A stretch of 64,000 nucleotides of DNA from Anaerolineae bacterium (GCA_019637555.1 JAHBVK010000018.1:35141-99140); one strand, 5' to 3'; shown: positions 55,453 to 64,000, counted from the first letter of the stretch. Notes: generated from the letters alone by a model not told the origin. Numbers and translations are program-made.

Positions 55453-56484
55453 ATGAAGAGATTTACGCTAGAGGAAATCGCTAAGATTGCAGGAGTATCC
55501 AGAGCTACGGTTTCGCGCGTAGTCAATGGGTATCCGCATATCCGCCCCGAAATCCGAGAGCGCGTGCAGACTGTGATCACACAGACTGGCTTTAGACCTA
55601 ACGCCCTTGCCCGTTCCCTCGTCTCCAATCGCTCCAACATCATCGGCTTGATCATCCCCAGCGTGGTGCAAAAGGTGTTCACCGATCCGTATTTCGCCTA
55701 TCTGATTCATGGCATCGCACAAGCCTGCAACGCTAACGGCTTGATTCTATCCCTGTATCTGTTCCACTCGTTAGAAGAAGAGCACAACGTGATTCAGACG
55801 CTGGTGGGAACAGGCTTAGTGGACGGCATGATCGTGACGGCAGATCGGCATCATCAGGATATGGTGGAAACCCTGCTCGCCAACCAGATACCGCTGGTGT
55901 TGATCGGTGAGCCGGAAGATCGCAGCAAGATCAGCTATGTGGATACAGACAACATCGCTGGCGGCTACATGGCGACGAAGCATTTGATCGATGTTGGCTA
56001 TCGGCGGATCGGGATCATCGCGGCGCAGGTGAACAAGTCGAGCGATCTGCGGTTGGAAGGATATCGACGGGCACTCAATGATTATGGCATCAAAGTAGAC
56101 AAGCGGCTGATTGCCTACGGGAACTTTTCTCAAGATAGCGGCTACGAGGCTGTTCGTGAGATTCTGCCGTATCGTCCTGAAGCGATCTTCGCTACCAATG
56201 ATGCAATGGCGATTGGATGTATGCGCGCCTTCAAGGAAGTGAACATTAGCGTCCCAGATGACATCGGGATCATCGGCTACGACGATTTTCCGCCTGCGCA
56301 ACAGGCAGCACCAGCGCTGACCACAATCCGTCAGCCTGTGCAGCAATCCGGCATCGAAGCGGTTGAATTGCTGCTCGAACTGCTGAATAACGATGTGAAA
56401 GTGCCAATCCACCGATTGTTGGATAACACGCTGATCGTGCGAGCATCCACTCGAAATGGAGTCAGAGTAGAAAGTAATGAGTGA
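55453..56484 (+). CDS. LacI family transcriptional regulator
   Basis: A 343-residue repressor. The N-terminal LacI HTH is classical (FTLEEIAKIAGVSRATVSRVVNGYPHIRPEIRERVQ, residues 3-38) with hinge RPNALARSLVSNRSNIIGLIIP, followed by a periplasmic-binding-like ligand domain with YVDTDNIAGGYMATKHLIDVGYRRIGIIAA, AIFATNDAMAIGCMRAFKEV and DIGIIGYDDFP. It likely senses a sugar, and the three palindromes at 55418, 56557 and 58045 are its most natural targets. The ATG has no strong ribosome site. Confidence 0.95.
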   Translation: MKRFTLEEIAKIAGVSRATVSRVVNGYPHIRPEIRERVQTVITQTGFRPNALARSLVSNRSNIIGLIIPSVVQKVFTDPYFAYLIHGIAQACNANGLILSLYLFHSLEEEHNVIQTLVGTGLVDGMIVTADRHHQDMVETLLANQIPLVLIGEPEDRSKISYVDTDNIAGGYMATKHLIDVGYRRIGIIAAQVNKSSDLRLEGYRRALNDYGIKVDKRLIAYGNFSQDSGYEAVREILPYRPEAIFATNDAMAIGCMRAFKEVNISVPDDIGIIGYDDFPPAQQAAPALTTIRQPVQQSGIEAVELLLELLNNDVKVPIHRLLDNTLIVRASTRNGVRVESNE

Positions 56485-56556
56485 TGACGAGCAGCGGGTA
56501 TTGAGACAGATAGGAAATTTCGCCACGTTAGAAAAGTTCGATGTTTTTTGACTAGA

Positions 56557-56574
56557 TTTGAGAGCGCTCTCAGA
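56557..56574. promoter_or_regulatory. LacI-type operator 2
   Basis: TTTGAGAGCGCTCTCAGA: the same palindrome with one mismatch. It lies downstream of TTGACT (56548-56553) and before the ROK gene; -10 is unclear. Confidence 0.78.
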
Positions 56575-56711
56575 TGATTTATAAGAGTGTGTCTGTGAGT
56601 AAAAGATTTAGGCAGGCTGGTAGACAAGATCGAGGATTCGGTCTAGTTGACAGAGTAATTTTTCCAGTTAAAATAACTCGTGTAAAAAGTTTGGCAAGAA
56701 TTTTTGAGTTT

Positions 56712-57935
56712 ATGAAAAGCCCGATAAAGCCAACAACGCGCGATTTACGCAAGATTAATCGACAGAGTTTACTGGAACTCGTCTATTTCAATGCTCCTCT
56801 GAGCCGCCTAGAGCTTAGCCAACTTTCAGGCTTAAGCCCCGCTACTGTCGGCAATGTGATCGCTGAACTGCTGAATGACGGTATCTTGCTGGAAGTCGGC
56901 AGTCAGGAATCGCAAGGCGGGCGACCACGCACCAGCTTATCACTAAACCCCGGCTACGGTTACTTCATCGGCATTGAGGTCGGCGAAACCCAAATCCAGA
57001 TCGAAATCGTCGATTTAACGCTGCAAAAAGTAAGCCACACCCGCCAATCTCTAAGCGCAGGAGACTTCCTGCCGCAGCAAATCGTTGAGTACATTGTGGC
57101 GGGCGTGAATATACTGCTGGCGCAGTCCGAGATCGCAGCGGAACGTGTGCTAGGGATCGGGATCGGAATGCCGGGCATCGTCGATCATGAGATGGGCGTC
57201 TCGGTGTTCGCACCGAATTGGGGCTGGCAGAATGTGCCGCTGTTGGAACTACTGCAGGCGCGTCTGCATATCCCGATCTATCTGGATAATGGCGCTCATG
57301 CGATGGCGCTGGCGGAACGCTGGTTCGGTGCGGCACGGCAGGCGGAAAATCTGATGGTGCTGCTGATCGCTACTGGCGTCGGCTCTAGCATCATCATGAG
57401 CGGCGAACTATATCGGGGTGCCAGCAACAGTGCGGGCGAGTGGGGACATACTTGCGTGCAGCCGAATGGCGCGCTGTGCCGCTGTGGCAGTCACGGCTGT
57501 CTGGAGTCCTACATCGGCGCGCCGGGAATCATCCGTCGTTACCGCGAACTTGCACCTGACTCCGCAATCTTGATGCGGCGCACTCAACTTGAGATCGTGG
57601 CAGGCATCCGCGAGGCGGCAGAAGCGGACGATGTGGCTGCAGTACAGGTACTCTCCGAAGCAGCACAGTATCTGGGCATTGGCATCGCCAATATCATCAA
57701 TTTACTCAATCCACAACAAATCGTCATCGGCGGTTGGTCGGGACTGCTTTTAGGTTCCTACCTGCTGCCGAAAACTCGATCCACCATCGACGCTTACGCT
57801 TTGAAGCAACCAGCCAGAGTAGCACAGATCTATGTGAGCGCGTTAGGCGACCACGCCGTCAGCATCGGCGCGGCAAGCCTTGCGCTGGAACGTTTCTTGC
57901 GACCAGAAGGTTTCTCGATTGCTAGAGTGAGCTAA
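56712..57935 (+). CDS. ROK family transcriptional regulator/sugar kinase
   Basis: A 407-residue ROK protein with N-terminal HTH (INRQSLLELVYFNAPLSRLELSQLSGLSPATVGNVIAELLNDGILLEVG), so a NagC/Mlc-type repressor rather than a glucokinase. The ROK core has FIGIEVGETQIQIEIVD, LGIGIGMPGIVD, DNGAHAMALAERWFG and the zinc motif GEWGHTCVQPNGALCRCGSHGCLESYIG. ATG at 56712 (MKSPIKPTTRDLRKINRQ) gives the usual length; an in-frame reading from 56574 would start inside the operator. It may sense a phosphorylated sugar, adding a second control layer to the operon. Confidence 0.9.
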   Translation: MKSPIKPTTRDLRKINRQSLLELVYFNAPLSRLELSQLSGLSPATVGNVIAELLNDGILLEVGSQESQGGRPRTSLSLNPGYGYFIGIEVGETQIQIEIVDLTLQKVSHTRQSLSAGDFLPQQIVEYIVAGVNILLAQSEIAAERVLGIGIGMPGIVDHEMGVSVFAPNWGWQNVPLLELLQARLHIPIYLDNGAHAMALAERWFGAARQAENLMVLLIATGVGSSIIMSGELYRGASNSAGEWGHTCVQPNGALCRCGSHGCLESYIGAPGIIRRYRELAPDSAILMRRTQLEIVAGIREAAEADDVAAVQVLSEAAQYLGIGIANIINLLNPQQIVIGGWSGLLLGSYLLPKTRSTIDAYALKQPARVAQIYVSALGDHAVSIGAASLALERFLRPEGFSIARVS

Positions 57936-57949
57936 TCCAAGCTGAGCCT

Positions 57950-57966
57950 CCGCGCGATCTGCGCGG
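57950..57966 (+). terminator. Short GC-rich hairpin after the ROK gene
   Basis: CCGCGC (57950-57955) pairs with GCGCGG (57961-57966), 5-nt loop, followed by TTTC. A weak intrinsic terminator. Confidence 0.5.
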
Positions 57967-58035
57967 TTTCAATACCATCTGAACAGTAAGTAACGATAGG
58001 CGATGAAGGAGGTGAACGCCAAATATAACTATCAC

Positions 58036-58064
58036 TTGACGGGCTTTGAGAGCGCTCTCAAATT
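58036..58064 (+). promoter_or_regulatory. Promoter region of the sugar ABC operon with LacI-type operator inside
   Basis: TTGACG (58036-58041) is followed about 17 bases later by a weak TCAAAT/CAAATT -10. The operator at 58045-58062 fills the spacer, so a bound repressor would exclude polymerase. Confidence 0.5.
58045..58062. promoter_or_regulatory. LacI-type operator 3
   Basis: TTTGAGAGCGCTCTCAAA, identical to operator 1, 108 bases before the binding-protein start. Confidence 0.85.
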
Positions 58065-58169
58065 ACCAAGTTGGCAGATTGTAGGCTGTTTGCAGGCACA
58101 ACGATGAAAGCTCTCAAAGTTAATTGTCAGTTTCCAAGCAAAAGCGCAAGAAACAATATGGAGGTTCTG

Positions 58170-59570
58170 ATGCGCAAACAAAATGTTTTACGAGTTGTTC
58201 TGGTCCTAGCAGTTCTTGCACTCGCACTGAACGCGGTCAGCGTTAAGGCGCAAAGCCCGGTGGCGATCCGCTGGTATGTGGGTCTGGGCGCTGGTACAGA
58301 TGCTGGTTTGATCGAGAAGCAGCAGAAAGTTGTAGACGATTTCAACGCCACTCATGATGACATTGAGCTGACGTTGGAAGTAGTGGACAACGCACAGGCA
58401 TACGATGTGTTGAACACGCAAATCGCCGCCGATAACGCGCCTGATGTTGTTGGTCCGATGGGTGTGCGCGGACGTGCTTCATTCCCCGGCGCATGGCTGG
58501 ATCTGACCGATTTGATCGCCTCGACCAAGTACGATCTGAGCGACTTTGATCCGGCGCTGGTGGACTTCTACCACATTCAGGGTGAAGGTCAGCTAGGAAT
58601 CCCCTTCGCTGTGTTCCCCTACTTCATGATGTACAACAAGGCGCTGTTCGATGAAGCTGATCTGCCATATCCTCCCAAGGCGTATGGTGAGAAGTATGTA
58701 GATGCTGACGGCAACGAGAAGGAATGGAACATCGAGACCGTGACCGAACTGGCAAGAATGCTGACCGTTGACGAGAACGGCAACGACGCCACGATGGAAG
58801 GTTTCGATAACACCAAGATCGTGCAGTGGGGCTTCGGCGTGAGCCACACCGATATGCGTGGTCGTGATACGCTGTTCGGCGCGGGCAATCTGGTCGATGC
58901 CGACGGCAATGCGCAAATCCCTGACAACTGGCGTGCCGCCGAAAAGTGGTATCACGATGCCATGTACGGCAAGCAGGCGTTCTATCCCAGCGGCGCGTAC
59001 TCCGGCAGCGATTTGCTGGCTGGCGGCAACTGGTTCGGCAGCGGCAACGTGGCGATGGTGCCCATCCACCAGTGGTACATGGGCTGGGGAACTGCCGATC
59101 TGACTGCCGCGTGGGATCTGGCTCCGATCCCCTCGTACAACGGCACGATCACTGCCAAACTGCACGCTGATACGTTCGGCATCCTGCGTTACTCCAAGCA
59201 CCCCGCAGAAGCCTTCACCGTGCTGACCTATCTGTTGGGCGAAAAGGCTGAGGAACTGGCGACTGCTTACGGTGGTATGCCTGCACGTCTGAGTTTGCAG
59301 AAGGACTTCTACACTGGTTATGCCGAGTCGTTGAAGGCGGGTTACCCGAACACCAATTTCGATGTCAATTGGGAAGTGGCAGTGGCGGCGTTGAGCTATC
59401 CTGACAACCCGAACCACGAAGAAGGTATGCCCAGCTTCCTAGAAGCAAGCAACCGTTACACCGAGTACCTACAAGTTGTCGATAACAATGCAGATGCCGA
59501 CGTTGATGCGGAACTCGACAAACTTAAGGCTGACCTTCAGAAGATCTTCGACGCTGCGAAGACGAAATAA
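58170..59570 (+). CDS. Sugar ABC transporter substrate-binding protein
   Basis: A 466-residue family 1 extracellular solute-binding protein. Signal peptide RKQNVLRVVLVLAVLALALNAVSVKAQ, then VAIRWYVGLGAGTDAGLIEKQQKVVDDFNATHDDIELTLEVVDN and NAPDVVGPMGVRGRASFPGAWLDLTDL, as in oligosaccharide-binding proteins. ATG at 58170 follows GGAGGT at 58160-58165, which decides it over several upstream in-frame ATGs. Ligand is probably a beta-glucoside or oligosaccharide because a GH3 enzyme closes the operon; inference. Confidence 0.93.
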   Translation: MRKQNVLRVVLVLAVLALALNAVSVKAQSPVAIRWYVGLGAGTDAGLIEKQQKVVDDFNATHDDIELTLEVVDNAQAYDVLNTQIAADNAPDVVGPMGVRGRASFPGAWLDLTDLIASTKYDLSDFDPALVDFYHIQGEGQLGIPFAVFPYFMMYNKALFDEADLPYPPKAYGEKYVDADGNEKEWNIETVTELARMLTVDENGNDATMEGFDNTKIVQWGFGVSHTDMRGRDTLFGAGNLVDADGNAQIPDNWRAAEKWYHDAMYGKQAFYPSGAYSGSDLLAGGNWFGSGNVAMVPIHQWYMGWGTADLTAAWDLAPIPSYNGTITAKLHADTFGILRYSKHPAEAFTVLTYLLGEKAEELATAYGGMPARLSLQKDFYTGYAESLKAGYPNTNFDVNWEVAVAALSYPDNPNHEEGMPSFLEASNRYTEYLQVVDNNADADVDAELDKLKADLQKIFDAAKTK

Positions 59571-59585
59571 TGAGTCATCAGGAGT

Positions 59586-59687
59586 GGGCTTCCCCTAAGC
59601 GGCGCTGGAACGCCACCTAAAGAAAGCCCTTTCCATAAGCAAGGCGGCATTTCAGGACGGTCAGACTCTCCGCCAACCTGAAATGCC
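59586..59687 (+). repeat. Two stem-loops between binding-protein and permease genes
   Basis: First: GGGCTT (59586-59591) with AAGCCC (59624-59629), with GGCG/CGCC inside at 59601-59614. Second: GGCATTTCAGG (59646-59656) with CCTGAAATGCC (59677-59687), 20-nt loop. No T-runs, so they likely protect the binding-protein mRNA and lower permease expression. Confidence 0.6.
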
Positions 59688-59729
59688 CCCTTCCATTTTC
59701 CGTCCGATCTCGGCGCAGGACAACATCTT

Positions 59730-60719
59730 ATGAGCATGATCTCTGAAATCAACCTGACCCGGAAACGAGCACAAGTCGGCGAGCGGGGGCGCAGCAAGAT
59801 GTCCCTGTTGGCACGCCGTGAAGCGAGATGGGGACTGTTTTTCATCAGCCCGTGGCTGATCGGATTCACGATTTTCTATCTGTTCCCGATGATCGCTTCG
59901 TTCATCTTCTCTACGCTCAATTTCACTTTATCTTCGCCTGAAACGACAACCTTCATCGGTTTCGAGAACTGGCGGCGGATGTTGGTAGATGATCCAAACG
60001 TATGGGAAGGGATGTGGATCACCTTCAAGTTCGCTATCGTCTCGCTGCCGCTGGGCATGATCATCGCTTTTGGATTGGCATCCCTGCTGAACTCCAAAGA
60101 CCTGATCGCCCCGAATTTGTTCCGTACTCTGTTTTACGCCCCAACGATGGTTCCCTTCATCGCGGCGGTGCTGATCTGGTCGCAGGTACTAAACCCTAAT
60201 ACGGGCTGGCTGAACCGGATCATTGAATTGTTCGGCATCCCTGCGCGAGGACAAAACGGTCTGCGCTGGATGGATGATCCCAACCTAATTTACATTTCCT
60301 ACACCTTCATCGGTATCTGGGGTATCGGCAACACGATTTTGATCTACCTCGCCAGTTTACAGGGCGTACCTACTGAACTTTATGAGGCAGCCAACATCGA
60401 CGGTGCTAGCTGGTGGAACCGAATGTGGAACATTACCATCCCGATGATCACGCCGGTGATTTTCTACAACTTGATCACCAGTCTGGTTGGTTTGCTGCAA
60501 TATTTCCTCGTGCCGTGGGTGCTTAATCAGGGCAGTGGCTATCCCGAAGGGGCATCACGCTTCTACATGGTCTGGTTTTATAAGCAAGCGTTCACCTTTC
60601 AAAATATGGGTTACGGTGCAGCCCTGGCGTGGCTGCTGTTTATCGTGGCGTTGGCAATCACGATCTTCCTGTTTGCGACATCGCGCTACTGGGTGTATTA
60701 CGCAGGGGAGAATAAATAA
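59730..60719 (+). CDS. Sugar ABC transporter permease (MalF/UgpA type)
   Basis: A 329-residue integral membrane protein with six expected helices (LFFISPWLIGFTIFYLFPMIASFIF first). The EAA loop that docks the ATPase reads ELYEAANIDGASWWNRMWNITIPMI. Substrate type is the carbohydrate class 1 group. Its stop overlaps the next start by one base (TAATG). No ATPase gene is in the operon. Confidence 0.94.
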   Translation: MSMISEINLTRKRAQVGERGRSKMSLLARREARWGLFFISPWLIGFTIFYLFPMIASFIFSTLNFTLSSPETTTFIGFENWRRMLVDDPNVWEGMWITFKFAIVSLPLGMIIAFGLASLLNSKDLIAPNLFRTLFYAPTMVPFIAAVLIWSQVLNPNTGWLNRIIELFGIPARGQNGLRWMDDPNLIYISYTFIGIWGIGNTILIYLASLQGVPTELYEAANIDGASWWNRMWNITIPMITPVIFYNLITSLVGLLQYFLVPWVLNQGSGYPEGASRFYMVWFYKQAFTFQNMGYGAALAWLLFIVALAITIFLFATSRYWVYYAGENK

Positions 60720-61801
60720 TGGCTACAGCAGTTTCGACTTATGACAAAGGTACTACTCATTGGAAGATCGCCAGACAGCGGCGCAGACTGTTGATGCAGG
60801 CTGCTGTCACGTTATTCGCGCTGATCGTCCTGAGCATCTACTTGATGCCACTGGCATATGGCTTGACCAATTCACTGAAAACAGCGGCACAAGCCTCAGA
60901 CGCGCGCGCACCACTGCTGCCCTCGGATGCGCAGAAGTTTGAGTACAACGGGAAGCAATACGACGTTTACGAAGTGCCGACGGAAACCGGAATCATTCAC
61001 GCTGCACTGATCGATCCGAAGCGACGATCCAGTGTGATGATAGACATTAACAATCCCGACGCAGGTACCTTTGAATGGGAAGGTAACTGGCGCAATCTGA
61101 CGCCGGTAAGCGAACCTGCTTTCCACTGGGAAAATTATCCCGAAGCGTGGAACATGATCAATTTCGCGCGCCTGCTATTCAATACGTCGGTTTATGCCAT
61201 CGTGACCATGATAGGGACGGTAGCAGCGTCGGCGATGGTGGCGTATGGATTCGCGCGCTTCCGCTTCCCTTATAGGAATGTGTTGTTCCTGATCTTGATG
61301 TCCACGATCATCCTGCCGCCTGCGGTGACGCTGGTTCCGACTTATGCTTTCTTCGTCAAGGTGCTCGGTTGGGGTGGGACGTGGCTGCCGCTGATCGTGC
61401 CGCAGATGTTCGGTAATGCTTATAATGTATTCTTGCTGCGCCAGTATTTCATGACCATCCCACGAGAAATGGATGAAGCTGCCATGATCGACGGCGCGGG
61501 TCCGATCCGCACATTCTTCTCGGTGATGCTGCCGCAAGCCGTCCCCGCGCTGACTGCTGTTTCACTGTTTCACTTCTTCTTCGCGTGGAACGACTTTTTC
61601 GGACCGCTAATCTATCTGGCTGGGAACCGCCAAGCAAATCCGATCACTGTTGGCTTGACGGAATTCAATGGTCTGTATAATACTGAACCGCAACTTATTC
61701 TAGCGGCTTCCATCATCTCAATGATCCTTCCGCTGACGATCTTCTTCCTCGCGCAGAGGGTATTCATTCAAGGGATCGTGATCACCGGTGTGGACAAATA
61801 G
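60719..61801 (+). CDS. Sugar ABC transporter permease (MalG type) with extracytoplasmic insert
   Basis: A 360-residue permease, about 80 longer than usual. After the first helix (LFALIVLSIYLMPLAYGLTNSL) there is a beta-rich stretch of about 95 residues (FEYNGKQYDVYEVPTETGIIHAALIDPKRR to FEWEGNWRNLTPV) that should lie outside the membrane, then the normal five helices and the EAA loop IPREMDEAAMIDGAGPIRTFFSVMLPQA. The insert is a family variant in some Chloroflexota and may contact the binding protein. Confidence 0.93.
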   Translation: MATAVSTYDKGTTHWKIARQRRRLLMQAAVTLFALIVLSIYLMPLAYGLTNSLKTAAQASDARAPLLPSDAQKFEYNGKQYDVYEVPTETGIIHAALIDPKRRSSVMIDINNPDAGTFEWEGNWRNLTPVSEPAFHWENYPEAWNMINFARLLFNTSVYAIVTMIGTVAASAMVAYGFARFRFPYRNVLFLILMSTIILPPAVTLVPTYAFFVKVLGWGGTWLPLIVPQMFGNAYNVFLLRQYFMTIPREMDEAAMIDGAGPIRTFFSVMLPQAVPALTAVSLFHFFFAWNDFFGPLIYLAGNRQANPITVGLTEFNGLYNTEPQLILAASIISMILPLTIFFLAQRVFIQGIVITGVDK

Positions 61802-61857
61802 CGCAATAGGATGCCTCTTCCGTCCACCTGAACATTTCGAACGACTAAGGAGTAATT

Positions 61858-63645
61858 ATGCACGTCGCGCAACCGCTTGTCTCTCGCCCTACCGATATCT
61901 CGGTTGACTCACTCGCCGAGCAGATGACGCTCGCCGAAAAAATCGGTCAGATGACCCAAGCGGAAAAAAATAGCATTCCGCCTGAAGATGTCAGTACCTA
62001 TTTTGTTGGGTCGGTGCTGAGTGGTGGCGGCGGGAATCCGGAACCGAACACGCCTGAGACATGGGCGAGTATGGTGCGTGCTTATCACGAAGCAGCGCTC
62101 AAGACACGCCTGCGTATTCCAGTGATCTACGGTTCCGATGCAGTACACGGACATAGCAATATGCGCGGCGCGGTGATCTTCCCGCACAACATCGGTATGG
62201 GCGCGACCCGCGATCCTGAACTGGTGCGACGCGCTGCTCATGTTACCGCACGGGAAATGATGGCGGCGGGCGTGCATTTCAACTTTGCTCCGGCTGTCTC
62301 CGTCCCGCAAGATATTCGTTGGGGACGCACCTACGAAGGCTACAGCGAAGACCCCTCCATCGTAGTCCCGCTAGGGGTCGCCAGCGTGGAAGAACAGCAG
62401 AACGGCGATCCGCGCGTGCTGGCATCGGTCAAGCACTTTGTAGCTGATGGCGGTACGAAGTGGGGTACGTCGCTCACGTATGACTGGATTCAGGGTAACT
62501 GGCAAGCGCCCGGTGACAGCTTCAGCATCGATCAGGGTAACGCCGATGCCGACGAAGCGACGTTACGCAGCGTGCATCTCGCGCCGTATGTGGCAGCGGT
62601 GAAGGCGGGCGCACTGAACATCATGGTGTCGTTCTCTAGCTGGCAAGGCACCAAAATGCATGCCAACCGCTATCTGATCACCGATGTGTTGAAAGGCGAG
62701 TTGGGCTTCAGCGGCTTCGTGATCTCGGACTGGATGGCGGTCAATCAGATTGATCGGGATTACCGCACCAGTGTGACCTCGGCGATCAATGCGGGAATCG
62801 ATATGGTGATGGTGCCCTACGATTACAAGCTGTTCATCAAGACGCTGACGGAAGCTGTCGAATCTGGTGCGGTGTCGCAAGAGCGCATCGATGATGCGGT
62901 ACGTCGCATCCTGCGCGTGAAGAAGTGGCTGGGCGTGTTCGAGTCACCCTTCGGACGCGACGATCTACTGGCGAGCGTCGGTTCTGCTGAGCATCGCGCG
63001 GTGGCGCGGGAAGCAGTACGGAAAACGCTGGTACTTCTGAAAAACGAGAACAATACACTGCCTCTGTCAAAGAATGCGCTTATCCTCGTCGCGGGACGGG
63101 GCGCAGATGACATCGGGATGCAGTGCGGCGGTTGGTCAATCACGTGGCAGGGTGATCACGGTGCAACGACACTGGGAACTAGCCTCCTCGAAGGGATGCG
63201 TCAGGTTGCAGGTGACAGTGCGGAAATTGGTTACAGCGCTGACGGACAGTTTGAGGGCAGTGAAAAAGCCGAGATCGGTGTGGTGGTGGTAGGCGAATCG
63301 CCCTACGCCGAAGGAATGGGCGATAACGGCAATCTGAAGCTGTCAGCAGCGGATCAGGAACTGGTCACGCGGATGCGCGAACGGTGCAGCAAGCTAGTGG
63401 TAGTGGTGCTGTCTGGTAGACCGATTCTGATTACCGAGCAGTTGGCACAAGCGGATGCCATGGTGGCGGCATTTCTGCCCGGCACTGAGAGTCAAGGCGT
63501 CGCTGATGTGCTGTTCGGGGATCATCCGTTCACGGGCAAGTTGTCATATTCGTGGCCACGCAGCATCGAGCAAGTACCGCTGACGGCACTGAAACAGCAT
63601 CCTGATGGTCCGTTGTTCCCGTTGGGATATGGATTGACGTATTAG
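61858..63645 (+). CDS. Glycoside hydrolase family 3 beta-glucosidase/exo-glucanase
   Basis: A 595-residue GH3 enzyme without signal peptide, so cytoplasmic. It has the (beta/alpha)8 domain with SLAEQMTLAEKIGQM, IPVIYGSDAVHGHSN, FAPAVSVPQDIRWGRTYEGYSEDP, SVKHFVADGG and the nucleophile Asp291 in GFVISDWMAV, then the second domain with RKTLVLLKNENNTLPL and GGWSITWQG, like plant-type exo-beta-glucanases. ATG at 61858 follows AAGGAG. It would cleave the sugar imported by the upstream transporter. A strong stem follows the gene. Confidence 0.95.
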   Translation: MHVAQPLVSRPTDISVDSLAEQMTLAEKIGQMTQAEKNSIPPEDVSTYFVGSVLSGGGGNPEPNTPETWASMVRAYHEAALKTRLRIPVIYGSDAVHGHSNMRGAVIFPHNIGMGATRDPELVRRAAHVTAREMMAAGVHFNFAPAVSVPQDIRWGRTYEGYSEDPSIVVPLGVASVEEQQNGDPRVLASVKHFVADGGTKWGTSLTYDWIQGNWQAPGDSFSIDQGNADADEATLRSVHLAPYVAAVKAGALNIMVSFSSWQGTKMHANRYLITDVLKGELGFSGFVISDWMAVNQIDRDYRTSVTSAINAGIDMVMVPYDYKLFIKTLTEAVESGAVSQERIDDAVRRILRVKKWLGVFESPFGRDDLLASVGSAEHRAVAREAVRKTLVLLKNENNTLPLSKNALILVAGRGADDIGMQCGGWSITWQGDHGATTLGTSLLEGMRQVAGDSAEIGYSADGQFEGSEKAEIGVVVVGESPYAEGMGDNGNLKLSAADQELVTRMRERCSKLVVVVLSGRPILITEQLAQADAMVAAFLPGTESQGVADVLFGDHPFTGKLSYSWPRSIEQVPLTALKQHPDGPLFPLGYGLTY

Positions 63646-63657
63646 CCTCATCTCTGA

Positions 63658-63686
63658 CCTCCTCATCCATAAAGTGGATGAGGAGG
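63658..63686 (+). terminator. Hairpin after the GH3 gene
   Basis: A perfect 12-bp stem CCTCCTCATCCA (63658-63669) with TGGATGAGGAGG (63675-63686), 5-nt loop. No T-run. The next gene starts only 47 bases on, so readthrough is likely. Confidence 0.65.
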
Positions 63687-63732
63687 AACCTTAGTTCAAA
63701 AGATTGTCGTCTGGTGTTTTTAGGAGAATAAG

Positions 63733-64000
63733 ATGATACGTTTTCGTGGCTCGGTTGGTGTTTTAGTCATTGTCCTCACTGTGGCGCTGCTCAATGTGCC
63801 GTCGATCACGCCAACGCGAGCGCAGGGAGGTGAAACGCCACTTGCGCCGCAAGGTGAAAATGGCAAGACGTATTACGCACCGTTTCCGGTGAAGATCACG
63901 GTTGATGGAGATCTGGCAGATTGGGCGGGCGTGCCAACGGTGACGGTGAAAGCATCGTCCGGCGATGCTGCGGTGACGTTCGCCGCGGCGGCAGATGACA
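63733..64000 (+). CDS. Secreted CBM9-like protein, 3' end outside window
   Basis: Only 89 codons are visible. ATG at 63733 (TAGGAG at 63721-63726) gives a signal peptide (FRGSVGVLVIVLTVALLNVPSITPTRAQ) and a beta domain, FPVKITVDGDLADWAGVPTVTV, that matches the start of CBM9/DOMON-type carbohydrate-binding modules. It is likely a secreted glycan-binding protein or hydrolase of the same sugar operon. Confidence 0.8.
   Translation, partial: MIRFRGSVGVLVIVLTVALLNVPSITPTRAQGGETPLAPQGENGKTYYAPFPVKITVDGDLADWAGVPTVTVKASSGDAAVTFAAAADD

Noticed and set aside
56574..56711. Longer N-terminus for the ROK gene from 56574
   Set aside because: It would start inside the operator and add 46 residues absent from the family; ATG at 56712 gives the normal length.
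1..64000. tRNA, rRNA, riboswitch, CRISPR, insertion sequence or prophage
   Set aside because: Intergenic gaps were read for cloverleaf ends, conserved riboswitch boxes, regularly spaced repeats and transposase frames; none was convincing.

Overview
This 64 kb window looks like chromosomal DNA of a Chloroflexota bacterium, probably Anaerolineae-like (inferred from gene content, not from any search). The pointers are pyruvate:ferredoxin oxidoreductase coupled to a dihydroorotate-dehydrogenase-like protein, a deazaflavin (F420)-type nitroreductase, PPDK, a fused LivH-LivM permease, a PCYCGC lipoprotein, LPxTG and FAS1 surface proteins, and the ATP-grasp/alpha-E/transglutaminase trio. Coding density is high, both strands are used, ATGA overlaps are frequent and Shine-Dalgarno sites are good. 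I found no rRNA, tRNA, CRISPR array, transposase or prophage gene.

Layout. 1-11.8 kb is energy and carbon metabolism: nifJ (5' end outside the window), a DHOD-like protein, hypD and hypE in one tight operon, then ppdK, an acetyl-CoA hydrolase/CoA-transferase and a PduO-type adenosyltransferase. 11.8-20.2 kb is almost all minus strand: a TetR/hydrolase pair with its operator, an amino-acid ABC permease and ATPase without a binding protein, an unusual PfkB-type kinase, and secreted or membrane proteins including a DUF4397+FAS1 protein. 20.2-34.8 kb mixes housekeeping genes (rho, rtcB, argH, acs, ygfZ) with a PCYCGC lipoprotein, a membrane-bound molybdopterin oxidoreductase linked to a PHP phosphoesterase, and a TIR protein with a membrane-embedded C-terminus. 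34.9-44.9 kb holds a sortase-type surface protein, DinB, a large sensor kinase, a TetR/nucleoside hydrolase/SDR locus with tandem operators, an OmpR-type regulator and another hydrolase.

45.0-49.1 kb carries the three-gene cluster of circularly permuted ATP-grasp, alpha-E protein and transglutaminase, followed by a universal stress protein with a perfect CRP/FNR-type palindrome upstream. 49.6-55.3 kb is a branched-chain amino-acid-type ABC operon with a uroporphyrinogen-decarboxylase-like gene inserted and the two permeases fused. 55.4-64 kb is a glycoside-uptake regulon: LacI and ROK regulators, a sugar ABC binding protein with two permeases (no ATPase), a GH3 glucosidase and the start of a secreted protein. 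Three near-identical copies of one palindrome (TTTGAGAGCGCTCTCAAA) sit before lacI, the ROK gene and the binding-protein gene.

The most interesting signals are the three-operator sugar regulon, CRP/FNR-like sites before ppdK, acs and the stress protein, the tandem TetR operators, the TIR-transmembrane protein, the ATP-grasp/alpha-E/transglutaminase cluster, the PfkB protein with GAGN in place of GAGD, and a 30-codon cysteine-rich ORF ahead of a strong terminator.
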